From the NCBI GenBank assembly GCA_937864995.1, contig CALMDL010000305.1:1-5121 (forward strand): a stretch of DNA of 5,121 bases, read 5' to 3'. The notes under the pieces were generated by a model, which was given only the letters and a program-made list of their open reading frames with translations, had not been told where the DNA came from and did not search any database. The position numbers were made by a program, and so were the translations under genes. Positions 1 to 5,121 of this stretch are shown piece after piece. This stretch comes from an uncultured Candidatus Altimarinota bacterium (GTDB lineage: Bacteria > Patescibacteriota > Gracilibacteria > BD1-5 > UBA6164). The stretch's first letter is position 1. Every line of letters starts with the position of its first letter.

Positions 1-42
1 AACTTCTAAAAGTTATGATTTTTTTTATTAGTTTTATTTAAA

Positions 43-119
43 TGGTCGGAAATGCAGGACTCGAACCTGCAACCCCTCGCTCCCAAAGCGAGTGCGCTAG
101 CCAATTGCGCCAATTTCCG
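43..119 (-). tRNA. tRNA-Pro (UGG)
   Basis: This is a complete 77-nt cloverleaf on the minus strand with the CCA end encoded (43-45). The 7-bp acceptor stem CGGAAAT/ATTTCCG pairs fully and the discriminator base is A. The anticodon stem CTCGC/GCGAG closes the loop TTTGGGA, giving anticodon UGG (proline) followed by G37, as is usual for proline tRNAs. The T loop TTCGAGT is canonical. It is the last of three tRNA genes on the same strand and is probably co-transcribed with them. Confidence 0.96.
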
Positions 120-130
120 TAATATATATA

Positions 131-194
131 TTCATTTTTTAAAATGAAGAATGGCTTTGCCATTCGTAATTTTTCTTCGAAAAATGAAGAATGG
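131..194. repeat. Hairpin cluster and 14-bp direct repeat in the tRNA-Ile/tRNA-Pro spacer
   Basis: The spacer holds three small perfect inverted repeats: TTCATTTT with AAAATGAA (131-148), GAATGGC with GCCATTC around a TTT loop (149-165), and ATTTTTC with GAAAAAT around TTC (169-185). The 14-mer AAAATGAAGAATGG occurs at 141-154 and again 40 bp on at 181-194, where its last three bases are the complement of the encoded CCA of tRNA-Ile. On the RNA strand the second copy can alternatively fold as TTCTTC with GAAGAA. The arrangement could be a processing or stability element for the tRNA precursor, or a decayed palindromic repeat. The role is not known. Confidence 0.6.
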
Positions 195-268
195 TGGGTA
201 TAGATGGAGTTGAACCATCGACCTCATGATTATCAGTCATGCGCTCTAACCAACTGAGCTATACACCC
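192..268 (-). tRNA. tRNA-Ile (GAU)
   Basis: This is a complete 77-nt minus-strand cloverleaf with encoded CCA (192-194) and discriminator A. The acceptor stem GGGTGTA/TATACCC contains one G-U pair. The anticodon stem CATGA/TCATG encloses CTGATAA, giving anticodon GAU (isoleucine). D-arm (AGCTCAGTTGGTTAGAGC) and T-arm (GATGG TTCAACT CCATC) are standard. It lies between the Gly and Pro tRNA genes in the same orientation. Ile-GAU often sits in rRNA operons in other bacteria, but no rRNA is present here. Confidence 0.96.
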
Positions 269-284
269 ACAAAGTAATAAAAAA

Positions 285-343
285 ACGAATTTTGATTTTA
301 CGAATAAAAATTTTTAAGTAGTACTCGTAATCCCTAATTCGTA
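285..343. repeat. Repeated ATTCGTA motif in the tRNA-Gly/tRNA-Ile spacer
   Basis: ACGAATT (285-291) and TACGAAT (299-305) are each reverse complements of parts of AATTCGTA (336-343), so the spacer can form alternative 7-bp stems. The same core occurs as CATTCGTAAT at 161-170 in the neighbouring spacer. The stems are weak and loops long, so this may be little more than chance in AT-rich sequence. No gene is visible in this spacer. Confidence 0.3.
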
Positions 344-361
344 TTTGCAAGTTTTTTAAAA

Positions 362-438
362 TGGAGCGGGTAAAGGGACTCGAACCCTTAACCCTCTGCT
401 TGGAAGGCAGATGCTCTAGCCAATTGAGCTACACCCGC
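362..438 (-). tRNA. tRNA-Gly (UCC)
   Basis: This is a complete 77-nt minus-strand cloverleaf with encoded CCA (362-364) and discriminator U, common in bacterial glycine tRNAs. The acceptor stem GCGGGTG/TACCCGC has one G-U pair. The anticodon stem TCTGC/GCAGA encloses CTTCCAA, giving anticodon UCC, which reads GGA/GGN glycine codons. It is not the UCA-anticodon tRNA-Gly needed to read UGA; that gene must lie elsewhere in the genome. It is the first gene of the tRNA cluster, directly downstream of the promoter at 467-494. Confidence 0.96.
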
Positions 439-466
439 TTATATATCTCTCTGACTTGCGAGACAC

Positions 467-494
467 ATTTTATTAAAAATATTTTATAAGTCAA
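467..494 (-). promoter_or_regulatory. Predicted sigma70-type promoter for the tRNA cluster
   Basis: On the minus strand, TTGACT (494-489) and TAAAAT (472-467) are separated by 16 bp; each matches the -35 or -10 consensus at five of six positions. Transcription would start near 460, about 20 nt before the 5' end of tRNA-Gly. A short more GC-rich stretch follows the -10. The site lies just past the folD terminator, which supports an independent transcription unit. Confidence 0.55.
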
Positions 495-513
495 AACTTT
501 TTTTCAAAAAAAT

Positions 514-539
514 AAAAATCTCTATGGATAGAGATTTTT
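514..539 (-). terminator. Rho-independent terminator of folD
   Basis: A perfect 12-bp inverted repeat (514-525 with 528-539) has a TCTCTAT/ATAGAGA core flanked by A and T runs. On the minus strand it starts 4 nt after the folD stop codon and is followed by a T-rich tract. It separates folD from the promoter of the tRNA cluster. Confidence 0.8.
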
Positions 540-543
540 AGTC

Positions 544-1377
544 TTATTTATTTTGTAATTTATATGCTTTTATAGTATTTTTCATCAAACATGCTACTGT
601 TAATGCTCATACTCAACCAGGGACAGGAGTAACTTTACTTCATACTAAATCTATTAGTTTAGTATCAGCGTCTCAATGTATTTTTTCATTTATTATAGTA
701 AATCATACATCAATTACTATTGCTCATACTTTTAACATATTTACTTTTAAAAGTCATGGACTTCAAGCTGCAACTATAACTATTTCTGCTTGTGTTGTAA
801 ATTTTTCTATATTCTTAGTTTTACTATTACATGCAAGTACTGTTGCTCAAGCATTTATAAGAAGCGAAATAATTGGTTTACCTACTATATTACTTCTTCA
901 AATAACACAAACAGTTTTTCATTCTACATTTATATTTTCATGTTTTAATATCTCCATAATTCAAGCAGGAGTACAAGGTATAAATGCTGTTTCATCTCAT
1001 ATTAAAACCTTACCTTGATTATTTGGGTGAAATCAATCTACATCTTTTTTAGGATGGATATTATTTATAATTTTTGTTTGATTTATGTGTTTTGGAAGAG
1101 GTAACTGAACTATATATCAATTTATATTTTGATCTTCATTAAAACTTTTTATTTTATTATAAAGTTCTATTTCACTTATTTTTTCATCAAATTGTTCAAG
1201 TTTAAAATTTATTCAAACATATTCTGCCCATTTCTTTTTTTGTTTTATATATCTTAAACTTGAGCTATTATTTCATACTAATATTGCTCATAAAGTAGGT
1301 TTTGTTTTAAACTTTGCTACTTCATTTTTCATTTCATCATACATTTTTTGTCATATTTTCGTTCAATCTATTATCAT
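544..1377 (-). CDS. folD: Bifunctional methylenetetrahydrofolate dehydrogenase / methenyltetrahydrofolate cyclohydrolase FolD
   Basis: FolD interconverts 5,10-methylene-THF and 10-formyl-THF in the cytoplasm, using NADP. The 277-residue protein, read with UGA as glycine, has close to the usual family length. Visible motifs, in order: PTLGAILVGNNSSS near the N-terminus; catalytic Y43 and K47 in the YIKQKKK stretch; QLPLP with Q91; KDVDGFHP with D114, matching E. coli Asp121; FIPCTPAG; the NADP-binding GRSNIVGKP (160-168); VIDVGF; and VTPVPGGVGA near the C-terminus. The usual CHS after the cofactor loop reads CNS. Of 23 glycines, 20 are UGA and only 3 GGT, heavier UGA use than in the ATPase gene. 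The ATG at 1377 is the first start giving the family N-terminus MIIDGTKI; no Shine-Dalgarno sequence precedes it, only an A-rich leader. It ends with TAA just before a terminator and appears monocistronic. Confidence 0.95.
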
Positions 1378-1421
1378 CTTTTTTTGTTTTTAAAATTAAA
1401 ATTTATATTAAGGATATGTAT

Positions 1422-1444
1422 TTTATCTTTTTTATCAAGATAAA
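1422..1444. repeat. 8-bp inverted repeat between divergent genes
   Basis: TTTATCTT (1422-1429) and AAGATAAA (1437-1444) are perfect inverted repeats around a 7-nt loop. They lie in the 124-bp gap between folD and the plus-strand gene at 1502. The position would suit an operator or a weak hairpin, but the bases are nearly all A/T and chance is a real possibility. Confidence 0.3.
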
Positions 1445-1446
1445 TT

Positions 1447-1473
1447 TTGTAAACTAAGAGAAAAGTATATTAT
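1447..1473 (+). promoter_or_regulatory. Weak candidate promoter for the interrupted gene
   Basis: TTGTAA (1447-1452) and TATTAT (1468-1473) resemble -35 and -10 boxes, but the spacer is only 15 bp. Transcription would begin about 20 nt before the ATG at 1502. The surrounding sequence is so AT-rich that other -10-like hexamers exist, so this is only a candidate. Confidence 0.22.
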
Positions 1474-1501
1474 TAGGAAAATATTTTTTAACTTTAATTT
1501 T

Positions 1502-2323
1502 ATGTCAAACAGATTAATTTGAGTTTTAATAATTTTGGGCTTTATAATTTTTGGATTTTTTTATTGGACTTTTATGTATTTACCAAATAAAATTGAAGAA
1601 GAAAAACAAGCTCAAATAGAATTAGAACAATCAAAAAAAGAAATTACTTTGGTTGAAGTTGAAACTAAAAAACAGGAAATAACAGAATTAACTCCAGAAC
1701 AAAAAATAGAAGAAATAAAAGTAAATAATTCATTTTATTAAATAATTGAATTATCAAATTCTAAATTTTATTTTAGTAAAAAAGACAATTTACTTGAATT
1801 AAAAAAAGATGAAAAAATCTTATGAAATTTTGATCTTGTACCAGAAGATAAATTGGATATACAAAATATTTATTCGAGCAATGATGATTTTTATTTTGTT
1901 ATATGAAATAAAAAATATATATATAATCAAAATACAGATTTATTACTTGAATTAGATTTAGCAGTAAATATAAACTATATAAAAAGAAGTGAAGATTTAT
2001 ATATTATTGTTACAGAGAAATGAAGTTATGTTTTTGATAAAACGGATAAAAGTCTAGAATATTTTACTTTTTTTGAAGATTTTGTTTATTATAATAATAG
2101 TTATGTTTGAATCATAAGACAAGATGATGAAAGAAGAATAAAAAACTTATGACTTAATTCGTTAGATGATAATTCTATATATTTTTATAATCCAAAAACA
2201 AAGGAAAAAAAATCACTTTATGAAACAAGTTTAGATTTAGAAAAAATTTATATTGAAGACAATTTTATTTTTTTTATAGATTCAAATGATAAATCATATA
2301 AATTAGAAAATTTAGAACAATAA
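1502..2323 (+). pseudogene. Membrane-anchored protein of unknown function, interrupted by an in-frame TAA
   Basis: I do not recognise this family. From ATG 1502, with UGA as glycine, the frame encodes a short basic N-terminus, a hydrophobic membrane segment (about residues 6-27), and a charged E/K/Q-rich stretch (about 30-75) likely to be helical or coiled coil. It then meets TAA at 1739-1741 (codon 80). The same frame stays open, with five further UGA codons read as Gly, until TAA at 2321. The downstream part is rich in aromatic and acidic residues and carries repeated strand-turn-strand motifs, for example YIYNQNTD (about 139), YVFDKTDK (176), YFYNPKTK (227) and FFIDSNDK (257), suggestive of a beta-propeller-like extracytoplasmic domain. 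It has no in-frame ATG of its own. The simplest reading is one 273-codon gene with a single nonsense change. Readthrough, a non-ATG restart or an assembly error are alternatives. If the TAA is real, only a 79-residue anchor would be made. A terminator follows the final stop. Confidence 0.7.
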
Positions 2324-2350
2324 AAAAATTGGATAAAATCCAATTTTTTT
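2322..2350. terminator. Bidirectional Rho-independent terminator between convergent genes
   Basis: A perfect 13-bp stem pairs 2322-2334 with 2338-2350 around an AAA loop: seven A, then TTGGAT, loop, ATCCAA, then seven T. The A and T runs give a U tract in both directions. It begins within the stop codon of the plus-strand gene and its other edge overlaps the stop codon of the minus-strand ATPase gene, so one element serves both. Confidence 0.85.
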
Positions 2351-4781
2351 ATTTACTTCAAATTCTATATTCTATTTCTTTACTTACAAATGCTTCATCA
2401 CGACCATATTTAAGCCTTGATAACTCAGTAAATGCTTTTGCTAAATGAGGCTCTCATTTATCAAGATAAGGATTTATAGGTATAATTGAAAATGGAGTAG
2501 TTGGTTGATTATCAACAGATAATTTCATTGTTGCTTTAAATTTATCCATATTTACTAAATCTTGATCTGAGAATACAGGAGCATAGTATTTAGCCATAAA
2601 TTCTCAATCTTCAGGTCATATCTTGTAACTCATTATACTTCACACGTTACCAAAAATAGCATTTTTTAAGTTTAAGCTAGATTTAGTAAGAGCATCCGAT
2701 TGTTCTAGTTGTCATAAATATTGGTGTGCAATATTTAAACTTAGTCTATATTTTCTTGCTTCTGACAATATTGATTCAATAGAATCAGTTACATAGTTTT
2801 GGAATTCATCTATATATAGAAAAAAATCTTTTCTTTCTTCTTTTGATATTTGATCTCTTCTCATTGCAGCCATTTGCAATTTTGAAACCAAAATCATACC
2901 AAGAAGTTTTGAGTTGAAATCACCAAGTCTTCACTTACTTAAATTAACTATCAATATTTTTCATGATTGCATTACATCAAGTATATCAAAACTAGATTTT
3001 GTTTGTCCAATTATATTTCTCATCATTTTATTTGTAGTGAATCCTGAAAATTTTGCTTGAAAATATGGTATAATTTCAGCTTTTTCTCTATCTCACATAC
3101 TTGCAAATGTTTTTTCCCACCATGCTTTTACTATAGGATTTTTTACATGTCTTACTCTATCTTTTTGAAATTCTGTATCTGTAAAAAGTCTCATTACATC
3201 TGTTATAGCTCCTCATCCTGGATAATCCATAAGAGTTAAAACAGCATTTCTAAAGTAATCTTGAATTCTTGGTCAAAATACTTCATTACCAAAAAGTTTA
3301 ATCATTATATTTAATGCATCCATTGCAACTAGTTCTTTTTCTTCTTCGCTATTTGCCTCAAGGAGATTTAATCAAACAGGTCTAGAAGTATCACTTGGAT
3401 CAAAAATAATTACATCATCAGCTCTTTCTCTAGGTATAAATGGTAATAAATCACGAGCTAAATCTCCATGTGGATCAATTACACAAAGTCCTTCTCCATT
3501 TTTTAAATCTTGTCTAGCCATTACTTGCATGATACTAGATTTTCAAGTACCAGTTTGTCAAATAACATAAAAATGTCTAAATCTATCTTCTGTTTTTATT
3601 CTGATTTCTTTTTTTACTCATCTATATATGTTGTGTCCAAGTAATATTCATTCTTTTGGAATATTATTAGGAGCTTTTACTATTTTAAAATTTTGCCATT
3701 TTATTTCAGGAGTACTATTGTATCTAATATGTGGAAAGTGAAATATAGAAGCTAATTCTTGAGTATTAAGAATCATTTTTTTAAGATAAAATGGTTTTCT
3801 AAAATATCTAAAAATATAATTTTTAATTAATTTTTCTTTATTGTGATAAATACTTGCTCAAAATTTGTTAAAATCTGGATAGTTAAATTGTGTGAAACTT
3901 GACACAATATTTGTTATTTCTGTTTCAACCATAGCTTTATTATTTCAAGTCGCAATTACTCTTATAATTGTTTCAAAACCTGTTTTATCTCATTTTTCAT
4001 CAACTGTTTTTGCTCTTTCTTGAGATAATGCTGATGTGTTGTTTTCAGAACTTGCTTTGTTTTCATTTTCAACTGTTGAAAATGCTTCTATAAAATTTAT
4101 TAATAATTTTATTGGATTTAGAGTAAAAAAACTTACTTTTCAATTCATTATTTTATTACTTGCTTTAGAACACATATTTTGCCAATCATCATCAATAGGT
4201 TTCAATATTATTTGTAAAGCAGCAGATTCATCTTCTTCTAATTTTGAAAATGCATTTGTTATGTTGTTTATTGGATCACTTTCCAATTTTTGATAAGTTT
4301 TTATAGGGAAGAAAAACTCTTTTGTAGTGTTTATATATTTTGCTTCAATAAATTTTCTATTTTTAAAGATATTTATTTCAGTTGTTTCTTCTATTATTGC
4401 ATCAGTATAAAATCAATTTATTTGTTTTTCTATTAAATATTTATAATTTTTTGGTACAACAACATAAAAAAATATTTCACTTTCATGGGCTACATATTCA
4501 AAACTTATTAAATCTTGACCTAAAATTTTGCTTATTATTTTATTTGAATAAATAGATTTTAAAGATGCAAAAAGTTGCTCCATAAGTCATATCATTTCCT
4601 TGAAGTCTTTTGTTGTTTCTTTTTTTTCATCTAAATCACTATTTTTCTTAGGTAGTGTTATCTTTAAAAAAGTTAGATTTAGAGTTCTTTTGTAGTCATT
4701 TTTTCTTTTTAGTATTCTTATTAATACAAAAAATGCTATAAAAATAGCCAAAATACTGGTAAAAATAATAATGTAGTCCAT
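2349..4781 (-). CDS. Membrane-anchored HerA/VirB4/VirD4-like ATPase (type IV secretion or DNA-translocation family)
   Basis: The 810-residue protein, read with UGA as glycine, has an N-terminal membrane helix (about 3-21) followed by basic residues, which would place the ATPase part in the cytoplasm. A long N-terminal domain holds DPINNITNAFSKLEE (from 169), KGDKTGFETIIR (from about 263) and HFPH (348-351). The motor domain has Walker A GQTGTGKS (408-415), where the first and last glycines are UGA codons, then IDPHGD (435-440), a Walker B/DEAD-like LYIDEFQN (655-662) and NIAHQYLGQL (about 683-692). This order fits the HerA-FtsK superfamily of type IV secretion and conjugation ATPases, with an architecture I associate with many CPR genomes. 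The exact partner and substrate are not visible, and no other secretion genes are in the window. About 22 glycines are UGA and about 16 are GGN. The ATG at 4781 follows an extended -10 promoter without an evident Shine-Dalgarno sequence. The stop codon overlaps the terminator. Confidence 0.85.
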
Positions 4782-4813
4782 ACTTATATTTTTTTATTCT
4801 TTAAACTATATTA

Positions 4814-4822
4814 ATTATAACA
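4814..4822 (-). promoter_or_regulatory. Extended -10 promoter of the ATPase gene
   Basis: The minus strand reads TGTTATAAT, a perfect extended -10 (TGnTATAAT), with the -10 hexamer at 4819-4814. The predicted start of transcription is near 4807, leaving a leader of about 25 nt before the ATG at 4781. No good -35 box stands out (TTTTAT lies at 17-bp spacing), which is typical of extended -10 promoters. Confidence 0.6.
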
Positions 4823-4851
4823 TATTTTCTCTTAAAATAAAAGAAAAACAG

Positions 4852-4879
4852 TTGCTAATTTTAAAAAAAAATGTATAAA
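4852..4879 (+). promoter_or_regulatory. Candidate promoter of the SpoU methyltransferase gene
   Basis: TTGCTA (4852-4857) and TATAAA (4874-4879) are 16 bp apart on the plus strand, with TG directly before the -10. A second TATAAAAT lies at 4882-4889. Transcription would start about 20 nt before the ATG at 4907. The site lies back to back with the ATPase promoter in a 125-bp divergent gap that holds no gene. Confidence 0.4.
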
Positions 4880-4906
4880 AATATAAAATAATTTTAAATA
4901 AAATTT

Positions 4907-5121
4907 ATGTCAAAAATAATTTTACTAGATTCTATTCGTAGTATGCAAAATGTAGGTGCTATTTTTAGAAATGCTGATTGAGCATGATTTGAAAAAGTAA
5001 TTCTTACTTGAACAACTCCAACTCCTCCAAGAAATGATATAAGTAAAACAGCACTTGGTGCTGAAACTTTTATAGATTGGGAATATTATCAAAATCCATT
5101 TGAAATTCTTGAAATTTTAAG
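4907..5121 (+). CDS. SpoU/TrmH-family RNA 2'-O-methyltransferase, 5' part (cut by window end)
   Basis: Members of this SPOUT family transfer a methyl group from S-adenosylmethionine to a ribose 2'-OH in tRNA or rRNA. The 71 visible residues start directly in the catalytic fold, without the N-terminal substrate-binding domain of longer relatives. The family motif 1 is clear: NVGAIFR at residues 15-21, with N15 and R21, followed by NADGAGF and VILTGTTPTPP, then KTALGAE. Three UGA codons fall on glycines here: the two in NADGAGF and the one in LTGT. This supports the glycine reading. The knot motifs that bind the methyl donor lie beyond the window, so the target (tRNA or rRNA) cannot be named. 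The ATG at 4907 is the first in frame before motif 1; the leader is A/T only with no Shine-Dalgarno sequence. Confidence 0.9.

Noticed and set aside
1..14. Possible terminator hairpin AACTT/AAGTT at the window start
   Set aside because: The stem is only 5 bp of mostly A/T pairs, the T run does not follow directly, and the flanking sequence is outside the window.
131..361. CRISPR array in the tRNA spacers
   Set aside because: Only two 14-bp direct copies are present, with no regular repeat-spacer pattern and no cas genes.
192..438. Phage or integrative element attachment site at a tRNA 3' end
   Set aside because: No integrase gene and no duplicated tRNA 3' end are visible; the 14-bp repeat includes only the CCA of the tRNA.
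2712..2897. A separate 61-residue minus-strand protein
   Set aside because: It is an internal piece of the ATPase, bounded by UGA glycine codons, and contains its Walker B region.
3057..3239. Plus-strand open frame of 60 codons
   Set aside because: It lies wholly antisense within the ATPase gene, has cysteine- and serine-rich composition typical of a shadow frame, and resembles no known family.
4036..4293. Plus-strand open frame of 85 codons
   Set aside because: It is antisense to the N-terminal half of the ATPase gene, with no promoter or start signal of its own.
544..4781. folD and the ATPase gene as pseudogenes with many nonsense mutations
   Set aside because: All internal stops are UGA, none are UAA or UAG, frames are otherwise intact and motifs are complete. 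This is the pattern of a changed code, not decay.
544..5121. UGA as tryptophan, as in Mycoplasma and relatives
   Set aside because: UGA falls on required glycines such as those of Walker A and of FolD DVDGF and PGGVG; tryptophan there would break the motifs, and TGG is used separately for tryptophan.

Overview
The window is strongly AT-rich bacterial DNA in which UGA is read as glycine (translation table 25). With UGA as stop, every long gene falls apart. With UGA as glycine, a full-length FolD, an 810-residue ATPase and the start of a SpoU methyltransferase read through cleanly, and UGA falls on invariant glycines, including two in the ATPase Walker A motif. This code is known from the Patescibacteria/CPR lineages Absconditabacteria (SR1) and Gracilibacteria (BD1-5), so the organism most likely belongs there. 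Which of the two cannot be decided from the window.

Layout. Positions 43-438 hold three tRNA genes on the minus strand, transcribed in the order Gly(UCC), Ile(GAU), Pro(UGG). All encode their CCA end, and a plausible promoter lies at 467-494. The spacer between the Ile and Pro genes is packed with small hairpins and a direct repeat. A strong terminator (514-539) separates this cluster from folD (544-1377, minus). A divergent gap of about 124 bp follows, then a plus-strand gene (1502-2323) for a membrane-anchored protein. It is interrupted by one in-frame TAA, after which the same frame stays open for another 193 codons. A bidirectional terminator (2322-2350) separates it from the convergent minus-strand gene 2349-4781, a membrane-anchored HerA/VirB4/VirD4-like ATPase. 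A second divergent promoter region (4782-4906) leads to a SpoU/TrmH-family RNA methyltransferase on the plus strand, cut by the window end.

The genes do not form an obvious pathway: tRNA supply, one-carbon folate metabolism, a secretion/DNA-translocation type ATPase and RNA modification sit next to each other as separate transcription units. Start codons have no clear Shine-Dalgarno sequence. The points most worth a second look are the lone TAA inside 1502-2323 with its repeated beta-hairpin-like motifs, the very heavy UGA use in folD, and the repeat-rich tRNA spacers. I see no CRISPR array, insertion sequence or toxin-antitoxin pair, and no clearly new multi-gene system.
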